Under the pieces are notes generated by a model. It was not told where the DNA came from, made no database searches, and worked only from the letters and a program-made list of their open reading frames with translations. Shown in pieces: positions 34,926 through 44,624 of a DNA stretch of 64,000 nucleotides. Both the position numbers and the translations under genes were made by a program. The stretch is from the NCBI RefSeq assembly GCF_024643205.1, contig NZ_JAMKQJ010000003.1, positions 452,691 to 516,690 of the forward strand, written 5' to 3'. The DNA is from Parapedobacter tibetensis. Lineage in GTDB: Bacteria > Bacteroidota > Bacteroidia > Sphingobacteriales > Sphingobacteriaceae. The number at the start of each line of letters is the position of its first letter. The stretch's first letter is position 1.

Positions 34926-35888
34926 ATGGGATTGTTTGATCTTTTCAAAAAGAAGCAAGAAACTCCTGAAGCGCAGCAAGCGCTTGATAAAGGGCTTGAG
35001 AAAACTAAGGAAGGATTTTTCTCCAAAATCACCAAGGCCGTTGTAGGTAAATCTAGTGTGGATGATGAGGTTCTCGATGATTTGGAGGAAATATTGGTTA
35101 CATCTGACGTGGGTGTAAACACTACCCTTAAAATTATAGCGCGGATCGAAGCACGTGTATCTCGCGATAAATACGTGAATACTTCCGAACTCAATGCGAT
35201 CCTGAGAGACGAAATCCAAGCACTCCTTGCCGAAAACAACAGCTCGGATTTTGAGCATTTTGAATATGGCGACCACAAGCCTTACGTCATCATGGTGGTA
35301 GGTGTAAACGGTGTGGGTAAAACTACGACCATAGGCAAATTGGCTTATCAACTCAGGGAGGCCGGCAATAAGGTGGTGTTGGGAGCTGCCGATACATTCA
35401 GAGCCGCTGCCGTAGATCAAATCAAACTTTGGGGTGAACGGGTGGGCGTGCGTGTAGTGGCGCAGGCTATGGGCTCTGATCCAGCATCTGTGGCTTTCGA
35501 TACCATAAAATCTGCCGTGGCCAATGGCGATGATGTGGCCATCATCGATACAGCCGGAAGATTGCACAACAAGGTCGCCCTGATGAATGAACTCAGCAAA
35601 ATCAAGAATGTGATGCAAAAAGTCGTCCCCGATGCACCACATGAAATCCTACTGGTGCTCGATGCTTCCACAGGACAGAATGCCATTGAGCAGTGCAAGC
35701 AGTTCACCCAAGCGACGGATGTGAATGCCTTGGCATTGACCAAACTCGATGGTACGGCCAAGGGGGGTGTAGTTATTGGCATCTCTGACCAATTCAAAAT
35801 CCCCGTGAAATATATTGGTGTGGGCGAAAAAGTGGGGGACCTACAGCTATTCAACAAAAGAGAATTTGTGGATTCGCTGTTTAAGTGA
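34926..35888 (+). CDS. ftsY: Signal recognition particle receptor FtsY
   Basis: The product has 320 residues. This is the SRP-family GTPase that docks ribosome-nascent chains at the membrane. The GTPase motifs are MVVGVNGVGKTTTIGKLAYQ (P-loop), DTFRAAAVDQ, IDTAGRLHNKVALM, LTKLDGTAKGG and the closing GVGEKVGDLQLF. The acidic N-terminal A domain of E. coli is missing, as is usual in this phylum. Confidence 0.95.
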   Translation: MGLFDLFKKKQETPEAQQALDKGLEKTKEGFFSKITKAVVGKSSVDDEVLDDLEEILVTSDVGVNTTLKIIARIEARVSRDKYVNTSELNAILRDEIQALLAENNSSDFEHFEYGDHKPYVIMVVGVNGVGKTTTIGKLAYQLREAGNKVVLGAADTFRAAAVDQIKLWGERVGVRVVAQAMGSDPASVAFDTIKSAVANGDDVAIIDTAGRLHNKVALMNELSKIKNVMQKVVPDAPHEILLVLDASTGQNAIEQCKQFTQATDVNALALTKLDGTAKGGVVIGISDQFKIPVKYIGVGEKVGDLQLFNKREFVDSLFK

Positions 35889-35900
35889 TGGAATTGTGTT

Positions 35901-37235
35901 ATGAAAACGAAGCAAGTAAAACCGACCCCTATCCAACGGAGTCCGCGAGTCAATGTAGTGACATTGGGTTGCTCGAAAAACATCCATGATAGTGAGGTGT
36001 TAATGGGGCAACTGCGAGGCAATAGCATGCAGGTGGTACACGAAGCAGAAAATGTGCAGGCGGATGACATCGTGGTTATCAATACTTGCGGTTTTATCGA
36101 TAATGCCAAGCAGGAGTCCATCGATACCATCTTGCAATATAGTGCACTCAAAGATGAAGGTAAGGTGGGCAAAGTCATCGTGACCGGTTGCCTTTCCGAA
36201 CGCTATAAACCCGAATTACAAACCGAAATACCCAATGTGGATGCTTATTTCGGCACCAACGACTTACAAGATTTATTGAGCACCATCGGTGCCGACTATA
36301 AGTATGAATTGCTGGGCGAGCGGATGCTCACGACACCTTCCCACTTCGCGTATTTCAAAATCGCGGAAGGGTGCAATCGGCCATGCTCATTCTGCGCCAT
36401 CCCCCTCATGCGCGGCAAACATGTATCCAAGCCGATGGAAGATTTGGTGAAGGAAGCCCAACATTTGGCCAAAAACGGCACCAAAGAAATCATACTTATT
36501 GCACAAGACCTTACATATTATGGGCTCGACCTATATGGTAAGCGCAACCTATCCGATTTGCTCCGTCGGCTTTCGGACGTGGAAGGGATTGAATGGATTC
36601 GGTTGCAATATGCATACCCCGCTGGATTCCCGCTGGATATTCTCGATGTGATGAACGAGCGAAGCAATATCTGCAATTACCTCGATATGCCCTTACAGCA
36701 CATCAGCGACAACATGCTCAAATCCATGCGTCGCGGTATCAACAAGCAGAAAACGATGGATTTGGTCGACACCATCCGCGCGCGGGTACCGGAAATTGCG
36801 TTACGGACCACGCTAATTTGTGGGTATCCCGGCGAAACCGAACGGGACTTCGATGAATTACAACAATGGGTAGCCGATACACGCTTTGACCGGTTGGGGT
36901 GCTTCACCTATTCCCATGAGGAAAAAACCCATGCCCATAGTTTAGTAGACGATGTGCCTGAAGAAGAAAAAGCCTCACGTGTGGAGCGGCTGATGGAAAT
37001 TCAGCAACACATTTCGTATGATATTAATCAAACCCGGGTAGGAAACACCTACAAGGTGTTGGTAGATAAGATGGAAGGAGCGTATTTCATTGGACGTACA
37101 GAATACGATTCACCCGAAGTAGATAATGAGGTGCTAATTCCTGCTTCCGACAAGTATCTTACCACAGGCCGTTTTGCACAAGTGTATATTGAACGGGCGG
37201 AAGACTTCGATTTATATGGAAAGATTGTCAAATAA
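35901..37235 (+). CDS. rimO: Ribosomal protein S12 methylthiotransferase
   Basis: The product has 444 residues. RimO is a radical-SAM enzyme that methylthiolates an Asp of ribosomal protein S12. An N-terminal UPF0004 domain is present with cluster cysteines (VVTLGCSKNIHDSEVLMG, INTCGFIDNA, VTGCLSERY). The radical-SAM motif is AEGCNRPCSFCAIPLMRGKH, and a C-terminal TRAM domain follows. It lies 12 bp after ftsY. Confidence 0.95.
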   Translation: MKTKQVKPTPIQRSPRVNVVTLGCSKNIHDSEVLMGQLRGNSMQVVHEAENVQADDIVVINTCGFIDNAKQESIDTILQYSALKDEGKVGKVIVTGCLSERYKPELQTEIPNVDAYFGTNDLQDLLSTIGADYKYELLGERMLTTPSHFAYFKIAEGCNRPCSFCAIPLMRGKHVSKPMEDLVKEAQHLAKNGTKEIILIAQDLTYYGLDLYGKRNLSDLLRRLSDVEGIEWIRLQYAYPAGFPLDILDVMNERSNICNYLDMPLQHISDNMLKSMRRGINKQKTMDLVDTIRARVPEIALRTTLICGYPGETERDFDELQQWVADTRFDRLGCFTYSHEEKTHAHSLVDDVPEEEKASRVERLMEIQQHISYDINQTRVGNTYKVLVDKMEGAYFIGRTEYDSPEVDNEVLIPASDKYLTTGRFAQVYIERAEDFDLYGKIVK

Positions 37236-37332
37236 TTGTTATCCGTCGTCGCTTTTACCTGTAACTGCTATTTTTCATCTATAATTGTAAGCTCACAAGG
37301 ACAGATGGGAGACTGACAAACATGTTTTATCG

Positions 37333-38922
37333 ATGAAGGCAACCTATATAGATTACAAGGACACAAACGGATTTTCGAAGACGCTGTTGGCGTATGTGGA
37401 CAATGATCCCTTACTTGCTCCCTTTGCGGGTAATAGGCCGGATTTGGAGGGCTTTGCGAAACAACTACGAAGCAAGACGGGGAAAACCGATCGAGGGCTA
37501 TTAGTCGAGCGCCTAAAACATCAGTATGGCAACTTGCTGGAACGCCAACCGGAAGTAGCGGCTAACATCACCGCCCTACACCATGAACAGACATTCACCG
37601 TTACCACTGGCCACCAGCTTAACATCTTTACCGGGCCGCTATATTTCATTTTTAAGATCGCAACGGCTATCCGGCTTGCCCAAGATCTCAAGGAGGCTTT
37701 TCCAGGATACAACTTTGTGCCCGTGTACTGGATGGCTACAGAGGACCACGACTTTGCCGAAATCAATCATACCCGACTACAGGGAAAGAAAATAAGTTGG
37801 GAAGCAGAGACTCAGGGTGCTACGGGCAGGATGAAAACAGCAAGTATAGGAGATGCCGTACGTCAATACCAGAATTTCCTTGGTCTCTCCGGCAACTCTT
37901 CCAAATTGGCAAAACTGATGGAAGAGGCTTATCTCGGGCAAGACAACTTAGCGGCAGCCACAAGGTATTTGGTCAATGGCCTGTTTGGCCAATACGGATT
38001 GGTAATAATGGATGCAGACGACCCCTCGCTCAAGAAACACTTCGCCCCACTTATCGAACAAGATATTATCGGGGAATACAGCCATAGGCAGATTGATCGT
38101 ACCTCTGCAGCCCTTAAAGCTGCGGGGTTTTCAACCCAAGTGCATGCCCGAGAAATCAATTTCTTCTACCTCACTGATGTATTCAGGGAGCGTATCGTGA
38201 AGCTTGACGATGGACGGTATGAGGTGCTACATCAAGGAATTTATTTCACGGAAGGCGAATTGAAAGCCGAAATACACCAGCATCCCGAAAGGTTTAGCCC
38301 CAATGTGGTCATGCGTCCACTATACCAGGAAATGGTCTTGCCGAACCTAGCCTATATCGGAGGCGGTGCAGAAATCGTGTATTGGCTTCAGTTGAAAGGA
38401 AGCTTTCAACATTATGGCGTGGAATTTCCGATATTGGTGCCACGCAACTCAGCTATGGTGACCGATGATACTATGGCGGTGAAGATTCTTCGACTCGACC
38501 TTACATTCAAAAGCATTTTCAAGGACAGCGATGACCTGAAGAAAGAATACGTACGTCGACACACTAAGCATAAGCTTAATCTTAATGACGAATGGATGGA
38601 ACTGAAGGCCATATTCGGCAAGCTAAGGTTGCGTGCGCATAAAATAGATCCCAGTTTGGGACCAAGTACAGATGCAGTAAAAGCTCGGCTTAAGAAAGCC
38701 ATCAATAACCTGGAGAAGAAACTGCTTAAGGCAGACAAACGAAACCACGAGGATGCGTTGATTCAGATTGACCGTATAAAGGAAAAACTTTTCCCAGGAG
38801 GTGTGTTGCAGGAACGATCAGAAAACATGGGATTGCTTTATGTGAAACACGGGGATAAATTAATAAGTGAGCTAATACACCATTTCAATCCGCTGGATTT
38901 CAAATTCACCATCCTTTATTGA
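37333..38922 (+). CDS. bshC: Bacillithiol biosynthesis cysteine-adding enzyme
   Basis: The product has 529 residues. BshC adds cysteine to glucosaminyl-malate, the last step of bacillithiol synthesis. Family strings include TVTTGHQLNIFTGPLYFIFK, PVYWMATEDHDFAEINH and ERSENMGLLYVKHGDKLI near the C-terminus. Its presence implies that bacillithiol, and not glutathione, is the main low-molecular-weight thiol. Confidence 0.93.
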   Translation: MKATYIDYKDTNGFSKTLLAYVDNDPLLAPFAGNRPDLEGFAKQLRSKTGKTDRGLLVERLKHQYGNLLERQPEVAANITALHHEQTFTVTTGHQLNIFTGPLYFIFKIATAIRLAQDLKEAFPGYNFVPVYWMATEDHDFAEINHTRLQGKKISWEAETQGATGRMKTASIGDAVRQYQNFLGLSGNSSKLAKLMEEAYLGQDNLAAATRYLVNGLFGQYGLVIMDADDPSLKKHFAPLIEQDIIGEYSHRQIDRTSAALKAAGFSTQVHAREINFFYLTDVFRERIVKLDDGRYEVLHQGIYFTEGELKAEIHQHPERFSPNVVMRPLYQEMVLPNLAYIGGGAEIVYWLQLKGSFQHYGVEFPILVPRNSAMVTDDTMAVKILRLDLTFKSIFKDSDDLKKEYVRRHTKHKLNLNDEWMELKAIFGKLRLRAHKIDPSLGPSTDAVKARLKKAINNLEKKLLKADKRNHEDALIQIDRIKEKLFPGGVLQERSENMGLLYVKHGDKLISELIHHFNPLDFKFTILY

Positions 38923-38971
38923 CAAAACAACATGGTGGTGGCCCATGATCTATATAATGTGTGGTTTGTAA

Positions 38972-39664
38972 TTATTTTTTTTGCCGTGTAAAGGGTACAA
39001 AACGTACGGGTGTCAGGTTGGTCTTGATAATTTTACCATCCTGTTTTTCGACTAACATCAAGGTTTGTACCGAGGCTGAAGGACCTACAGGCATGACCAT
39101 TTTTCCTCCGTCTCTCAATTGTTCGATAAGTGGAGGTGGAATTTCTTCAGCAGCGGCTGTGACAATGATGCCATCGAAAGGCGCTTTTGCCGCAAGCCCC
39201 TTGTAACCATCACCAATGATGACCTCTACGTTGTCATAGCCTAACTTGCCCATTAGTTTCTTGCTCCGCTCGCCCAATTCTTTAACAATCTCAATGGTAT
39301 AAACCTCGTCTACTATTTCGGCTAATATGGCTGCCTGATACCCCGACCCTGTACCAATTTCTAACACGCGATCGCCGGCCTTAGGTGCAAGCAACTGAGT
39401 CATATAGGCCACGATATAAGGCTGGGAGATGGTCTGGTCATACCCTATTGGCAGAGGAGCATCGTCATAAGCATGTTTTTGGTACGCTGACGGGACAAAC
39501 AAATGTCGCTCCACCTTACTCATGGCCTCAAGCGTGGCGCGATGGTTAATGCCGCGTGTTTCAAGTTGGGTACGTACCATATTGTTGCGCAATGCGCCAT
39601 AATTTTGCGATATAACCGGCGGGGCTATCCAAAGGGTAAGCAATAAGATTATAAGCGGTTTCAT
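38972..39664 (-). CDS. pcm: Protein-L-isoaspartate O-methyltransferase
   Basis: The product has 230 residues with an N-terminal signal-like segment (MKPLIILLLTLWIAPPVISQ), which makes it a probable exported form. The core is standard: VERHLFVPSAYQKHAYDDAP, the SAM motif VLEIGTGSGYQAAILA and IIVTAAAEEIPPPLIEQLRD. It repairs isoaspartyl residues in damaged proteins. Convergent with bshC. Confidence 0.9.
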   Translation of the reverse strand: MKPLIILLLTLWIAPPVISQNYGALRNNMVRTQLETRGINHRATLEAMSKVERHLFVPSAYQKHAYDDAPLPIGYDQTISQPYIVAYMTQLLAPKAGDRVLEIGTGSGYQAAILAEIVDEVYTIEIVKELGERSKKLMGKLGYDNVEVIIGDGYKGLAAKAPFDGIIVTAAAEEIPPPLIEQLRDGGKMVMPVGPSASVQTLMLVEKQDGKIIKTNLTPVRFVPFTRQKK

Positions 39665-39853
39665 TCGACGTTATGGCATGACAAACTTCTTAAAGATACA
39701 TGGTAATTAAACATATAAAGATAACATCCCAACGGATATAAATGTTTGTGGAAGTAATGGTATTGGATAATATCTTCTTCCACAATGTGTCTATATAGGC
39801 AACATGGTTGGTAATTAATTTGCGGCAAATGTTTTTATATCGTATCTTGAGCC

Positions 39854-40588
39854 ATGCATGCTTCAGTAATAAAAGCATTTGTACCCTGTTTTCTCATCCC
39901 GGGTATGTCCTTCACCCAGGAAGCTGTATTCAAATGGGAGGATGAATTGTGCGCATATGAAAGCGTTTATGACAGTGCGGCATACAGCCGTGCGCAGATT
40001 GAAAACGCCCATGCCTTTTTGTGGATAGACTCGTATCATCTCAATACGGTATCGGTATTCAAGCCAGAAGATATCGAGCGGCTTGACCTGAGCAAATTGG
40101 AGGATGATTACATGCGGCTAAAAACAAAACTGGTTGACTTGGATTTGCCTCCAACAGCAGTATGGCAGCAGATAAAGCGAACAAAATTGAATGAACTAGA
40201 TCAGTACTATACCAAATCTCGCATCGCTTATCAGGCCTATATGGACGGTGTGCCTAACGCATTGAGGCAGTTTGACAAGCCGGATAGCGTGCTGACAAGG
40301 TATGCCGATGCGCTCATCACAGGAGGGGATGATTTACTGGAAGTATGGCACGATTTGATTGCACAACGGGCACCGAATAATGCAAATCCGGAATATGTTT
40401 GGCAGGAGTATCGCAGCCAATACGAGTCAACAAATAGACTAATGTACGCCAAAGTCTATGTGCTGACATTTGGATGGTGGAATCATTCCAATGGGCTCAT
40501 TGAACGTTTGGAACATGATGAGGCCTTCTACAAGGAGTTTGGCAACCTATTCATCACTACAGAGACCATCGATTGTGAAGAACCTTAG
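39854..40588 (+). CDS. Uncharacterised protein with possible signal peptide
   Basis: The product has 244 residues and no recognised family. A hydrophobic N-terminus (SVIKAFVPCFLIPGMSFT) may be a signal peptide. The rest is mostly helical and acidic with many Tyr and Trp residues (for example YMRLKTKLVDLDLPPTAVWQ). It stands alone between pcm and a convergent sigma factor gene. Confidence 0.6.
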   Translation: MHASVIKAFVPCFLIPGMSFTQEAVFKWEDELCAYESVYDSAAYSRAQIENAHAFLWIDSYHLNTVSVFKPEDIERLDLSKLEDDYMRLKTKLVDLDLPPTAVWQQIKRTKLNELDQYYTKSRIAYQAYMDGVPNALRQFDKPDSVLTRYADALITGGDDLLEVWHDLIAQRAPNNANPEYVWQEYRSQYESTNRLMYAKVYVLTFGWWNHSNGLIERLEHDEAFYKEFGNLFITTETIDCEEP

Positions 40589-40593
40589 ATCTG

Positions 40594-41841
40594 TCACTCT
40601 TTCAGCCGATCCCTTTCTCTTATTAGGGTTTTTCTTTCAGTTTTAGATTTTGTCAGGTCGATAGCCCTGTTGTAATGCTTATTGGCTTTATCAATGTCCG
40701 TATCTGTATACAAATAGCCCAATAAGGAATGGTAATAGCTGTTTTCAATGAGATTCAGGTTTTCCGTTTCCTTAATTGCCTGTTTATTTCCGTGAACCTT
40801 CGCGTAAGCAAATGCCCTGTTTAGCGCTGTTATGGGTGAATACGCTATGAGGATAAGCTGATCATATAATTGTAAAATATACTGCCATTTATTTTCGTCT
40901 GTAGGGGTAGTATGCCAGTATGCAATGCCCGCCTCTAAATGGTATTTTGTCCGCCAGTTGGTGGAACCTGCACAGGCATTGATTAAGTAATAATTCCCTT
41001 TTTCAATCAACTCTTTATCCCATAAGTTTTTATCCTGCTGTTCAAATAAAATGGCCTCGCCTGTGTCGCTAACTCTTGCATCGAGCCTTGAACTTTGGAA
41101 ACACATTAAAGAAAGTAGCGCATTGGTTTGGGGTGTATTTGTCAATGGGTTTTCGGTCAAAATAAGCGTAAGTCTGATCGCTTCCGAACAAAGGTCCCTT
41201 CGGATTAACTGATTATTTGACTTAGAAAAGTATCCTTCATTAAACAAAAGATATAAGGTCTTTAAAACGGTATCAAGTCTTGATTGTATAGTTACCTTCT
41301 GCAATTTCTTAATTTGAAAATTGTCATTGCGAAGATTTGCCCTTGCCCTAAACAACCGTTTTTTTATCGTTTCTGTCTTCGTGAGGAAGGCATTGGCAAT
41401 TTCTTCTACACTAAAACCGCAGAGAATTTGAAGTGACAAACAGATTTGTGCCTCCATGGAGTTTGTTGGATTGCAAACGGCAAAAATCATGGCCAATTGG
41501 CTGTCAACAATGGTTTGCTGCGTAAAATCAATGTTCTGTTCAGCTTGAAATCCGTCCGCGCTAATTGTTCCTTTAATTTGTGTTTCAAAAATATTAAGTC
41601 GCCTGAGGTGGTCTTTTGTTTTGTTTTTGGCAACGGTATAAAGCCAGGCAGTCGGGTTTTCAGGTATGCCATTGGTACCCCATAATTCTGTCGCTTTCAA
41701 AAATGTTTCGCTGGCAATGTCTTCAGCTGTTTCGATGTGCTTAAGGCCAAAATGACGGCATAGTATAGCCGTCATTTTAGTATACTCTAATCTGAATAAG
41801 TGAGGCAAAAGCTCTTGATGTGCTGTAGCCTTTTCTTCCAT
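40594..41841 (-). CDS. ECF42-type RNA polymerase sigma factor
   Basis: The product has 415 residues. Region 2 includes HIETAEDIASETFLKATELW and region 4 includes FSVEEIANAFLTKTETIKKR. A C-terminal extension of about 200 residues has TPR-like helices (SYYHSLLGYLYTDTDIDKAN). This architecture, encoded next to a DGPF/YCII-domain protein, defines the ECF42 group; the DGPF gene is directly upstream, overlapping by 1 bp. There is no classical anti-sigma gene. The C-terminal extension is thought to modulate activity in the group. Confidence 0.88.
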   Translation of the reverse strand: MEEKATAHQELLPHLFRLEYTKMTAILCRHFGLKHIETAEDIASETFLKATELWGTNGIPENPTAWLYTVAKNKTKDHLRRLNIFETQIKGTISADGFQAEQNIDFTQQTIVDSQLAMIFAVCNPTNSMEAQICLSLQILCGFSVEEIANAFLTKTETIKKRLFRARANLRNDNFQIKKLQKVTIQSRLDTVLKTLYLLFNEGYFSKSNNQLIRRDLCSEAIRLTLILTENPLTNTPQTNALLSLMCFQSSRLDARVSDTGEAILFEQQDKNLWDKELIEKGNYYLINACAGSTNWRTKYHLEAGIAYWHTTPTDENKWQYILQLYDQLILIAYSPITALNRAFAYAKVHGNKQAIKETENLNLIENSYYHSLLGYLYTDTDIDKANKHYNRAIDLTKSKTERKTLIRERDRLKE

Positions 41842-42176
41842 TAGTCACGTTTTACCACTTCTCTTACTTCAATATTTCCGCCAATTTTAAAGATGGGATT
41901 ACCTTTTGCCAATTCAACAGCCTCGTCAATGCTATCGGCTTTTACAATCACATAACCGCTGATAAATTCCTTGATTTCCGTGTATGGCCCATCAGTTACC
42001 ACATTGTCCGGCTTCACAGTCTTTGCACTAATTGGGGATAGTGTGTTTCCCTTGTCGGCCAATTTGTTTTGCGCAGCAATACCTGCCAACCAATTCATTC
42101 TTTCTTGCATTTGTTCAGGGGACGGTTTCGTGTCTGAGCTATTGCTCAACCTGAAAATTAATACGAAGTCTTTCAT
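41841..42176 (-). CDS. YCII/DGPF-domain protein
   Basis: The product has 111 residues. The family signature appears as VVTDGPYTEIKEFISGYVIV, with a C-terminal GGNIEVREVV. Members are small dimeric proteins related to muconolactone isomerases and are the conserved companions of ECF42 sigma factors. Its stop codon overlaps the sigma start, so the pair is one transcription unit. Confidence 0.87.
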   Translation of the reverse strand: MKDFVLIFRLSNSSDTKPSPEQMQERMNWLAGIAAQNKLADKGNTLSPISAKTVKPDNVVTDGPYTEIKEFISGYVIVKADSIDEAVELAKGNPIFKIGGNIEVREVVKRD

Positions 42177-42352
42177 TGTTAATAAGATTTTATGTTTTGT
42201 CTTAATGACGATTGAACATATAGAAAGGGGACAAGTAGCCTCTTTTTTTTAGATGCGTTGGTTTACAATCGTAGGTAATATGTTCTGTCAATACAAAAAT
42301 AACACGTTCAATAATGGCTGTGAAGTCCTTCTTTGGAGTTTCGAGCAAATTA

Positions 42353-42715
42353 TTAGTTTTCCCGTGTAACTTGCCTATGCATTTCCCCCCAATCCGAAAT
42401 GCTTTGGAGCATGGAACGCATAGATTGTCCGAGCTCCGTTAATTCGTATTCCACTCTGGGTGGCACTTCAGGGTATACAATGCGCAGCACCAGTTTGTCG
42501 GCTTCCATTTCCCTCAACTGAGATACCAGCATACGCTCGGAGATGCCCGGAATCAATCTTCGCAATTCATTATAACGCAATTTTCCATCAATCAGCAATC
42601 GCCATAGAATATTGGATTTCCATCTTCCTCCTATCAGGGATAGCGCATAACCCATGCCACAGGAAGCATTGATTTTTTTCTCGTTCAAAGCGTTAGAAGA
42701 GGCTTCTTTTCTCAT
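42353..42715 (-). CDS. HxlR-family transcriptional regulator
   Basis: The product has 120 residues with a MarR/HxlR winged helix. Seen are a cysteine in the N-terminal arm (NASCGMGYALSLIGGRWKSN), LRRLIPGISERMLVSQLREM and YELTELGQSM. HxlR proteins often sense reactive electrophiles through this cysteine. It is divergent from an SDR oxidoreductase gene, with strong operator-like repeats between the two. Confidence 0.88.
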   Translation of the reverse strand: MRKEASSNALNEKKINASCGMGYALSLIGGRWKSNILWRLLIDGKLRYNELRRLIPGISERMLVSQLREMEADKLVLRIVYPEVPPRVEYELTELGQSMRSMLQSISDWGEMHRQVTREN

Positions 42716-42725
42716 AACTTACTTT

Positions 42726-42767
42726 TCTGTTAGTACTTAAGAATTCTGTCAGTACTTACAAAAGTAC
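42726..42767. promoter_or_regulatory. Operator repeats between HxlR and SDR genes
   Basis: TCTGTYAGTACTTA occurs at 42726-42739 and 42745-42758 (13 of 14 identical, 19 bp apart). AAGTAC at 42762-42767 forms an inverted repeat with the second GTACTT. GTAC-centred repeats are typical of HxlR operators. A TATTTTTG box at 42779-42786 follows for the SDR gene. Confidence 0.65.
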
Positions 42768-42816
42768 AGTTGCTTGGCTATTTTTGCAAAGAAATAATCA
42801 AAAGAATAAATTACGC

Positions 42817-43571
42817 ATGGAAAATCAAAATGGACACCTAACAGGTAAAGTGGCATTTGTAACAGGGGGCAGCAGGGGAATGGGCGCCGCCATTGTAAAG
42901 CGGTTGGCTGCTGAAGGAGCGAATGCAATTTTTACACATTCCGGAAATAATCCTGAAAAGGCGGCACTCGTCATTGCCGAAGTTGAAAAATTTGGAGGTA
43001 AGGGAGCCGCTATTGTAGCAAACAATGAACGCCCGGAAGACATCACCAGGGCAATCCGGCAAGTAGTTGCTGATTATGGGAAAATTGATCTTTTAATAAA
43101 CAATGCAGGAGTCTTTTCATACAAATCCACTCAGGAGAGCACACTGGGAGATTTTGATAGAATGATAGCAGTAAATGTTCGGGCAGTTTTTGTTGCGATG
43201 CAGGAAGTTGCCCAGCAGATGCCAGAGGGAGGTAGGATCATTACCATAGGAAGCAACGTAGCAGATCGTGTTTCCGATGGCAACATGGGTTTATACGGAA
43301 TGAGCAAATCAGCATTGATTGGGCTAAATAAAGGCATGGCGCGAGAGCTTGGTTCTCGGAATATCACGTAAATTTGGTACAACCTAGTCCGGTAGATACC
43401 GAGATGAATCCAGCCGATAGCGAAATAGCAGGATTCATAACAAACGCGATGGCAATTTTCCGTTATGGAACAGTAGGAGAAATAGCCGGCTTAGTCGCAT
43501 ACCTTGCAAGTGAAGAAAGCCAGTTTATTACGGGAACCACCATAACCACAGACGGCGGGTTTAATAGTTAA
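42817..43571 (+). pseudogene. SDR-family oxidoreductase with one-base frameshift
   Basis: From the ATG at 42817 the frame encodes a short-chain dehydrogenase: VTGGSRGMGAAIVKRLAAEG (cofactor binding), LINNAGVFSY and YGMSKSALIGL (YxxxK). After GSRNIT a premature TAA occurs at 43369-43371. The remaining C-terminus (VNLVQPSPVDTEMNPADSE to TTDGGF) is intact in the next frame to 43571. Family members read NITVNLVQPGP here, so one G is missing from ACGGTAAAT. A sequencing error is possible; otherwise the copy has lost about 65 residues. It would be the target gene of the divergent HxlR regulator. Confidence 0.85.
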
Positions 43572-43577
43572 TACATT

Positions 43578-44624
43578 TTAAGGTCGTACATTAGATTTTT
43601 CCATTTCAAGCAGACGTTGCTTTCGCCATATCCCACCCCCATATCCTGTCAGATTGCCATTGGATCCAATCACGCGATGGCAAGGAACAAGGATAGCTAT
43701 ACGGTTCATTCCATTCGCATTGGCCACCGCCCTGACAGATTCGGGTTTTCCGATCGAAATGGCTTGCTCTTTATAACTTTTGGTTTGCCCATACGGAATA
43801 CTCTGCAATGTTTCCCACACGGCGTTTTGAAAGTCAGAACCTATCGTAAAAAGTTTTACTGAAAAAGTTTTACGCCTACCTTCAAAATATTCGATTAATT
43901 GTTGTTCCAATACCAGGAAGTGTTCATTGTCGCCCTGAATAATGGTCGCATTTAGTTTTTTAGCCAAGGTCTTCAATTCGGTCTCTAACATCTTTCGATC
44001 CGTAAATTCAAGCAAACAGACCCCTTCTTTCACTGCGCAGGCATACATCGTACCTAACGGCGTTTCTATTCTTTTCAGGTCGATTACTCGCTGTGATTTA
44101 CTATGTTGGGGTGAAACACCGAAAATGTTTTTAAACGATTCTGTAAAACCACTTAATGATTCGTAACCAGAATCAAACGCAATGGAAGAAATGGACTCCC
44201 CCGTCTGTATTTTTTTAAATGCGGTATTAATCCGAAACATTCTTTGATACGCATGAAACGTGATGCCATGGTTTTTCATAAACCATCTCCTTACTTTAGT
44301 GGGATCTATTCCTTTCTGTATCAGGTCCTGATTTTTGAACTTTAAAGATGGATTGTCGGTTAATTCTTTGAGAATGCTGCTGATATATCCAGGGGTTTCG
44401 TTTAATTTTTCCAGCGGACGGCAGATTTTGCAAGGCCGATACCCTGTTAAGATAGCTTCTTTAGCGGTTCGAAAGAATTCAACATTTTCTTTTTTTGGTT
44501 TTCGGGCTGTACATGAGGGTCTACAAAAAATACCCGTTGTTTTTACTGCCGTAAAGAAAACGCCTTCAAAAAAGGTGTCTTTCGCTACAATGGCTTTATA
44601 CATGATGTCTATGGTGAGTTGCAT
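43578..44624 (-). CDS. ada: Bifunctional DNA repair protein/regulator Ada
   Basis: The product has 348 residues. The N-terminal Ada zinc domain has the acceptor and ligand cysteines (FCRPSCTARKP, Cys34/Cys38, then GYRPCKICRP). An AraC-type helix-turn-helix follows (SISSIAFDSGYESLSGFTES). The C-terminal O6-methylguanine methyltransferase domain has the active site in ILVPCHRVIGSNGNLTGYGG. It removes methyl groups from DNA and activates its regulon when methylated. A shorter start at Met8 is possible. Confidence 0.92.
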   Translation of the reverse strand: MQLTIDIMYKAIVAKDTFFEGVFFTAVKTTGIFCRPSCTARKPKKENVEFFRTAKEAILTGYRPCKICRPLEKLNETPGYISSILKELTDNPSLKFKNQDLIQKGIDPTKVRRWFMKNHGITFHAYQRMFRINTAFKKIQTGESISSIAFDSGYESLSGFTESFKNIFGVSPQHSKSQRVIDLKRIETPLGTMYACAVKEGVCLLEFTDRKMLETELKTLAKKLNATIIQGDNEHFLVLEQQLIEYFEGRRKTFSVKLFTIGSDFQNAVWETLQSIPYGQTKSYKEQAISIGKPESVRAVANANGMNRIAILVPCHRVIGSNGNLTGYGGGIWRKQRLLEMEKSNVRP

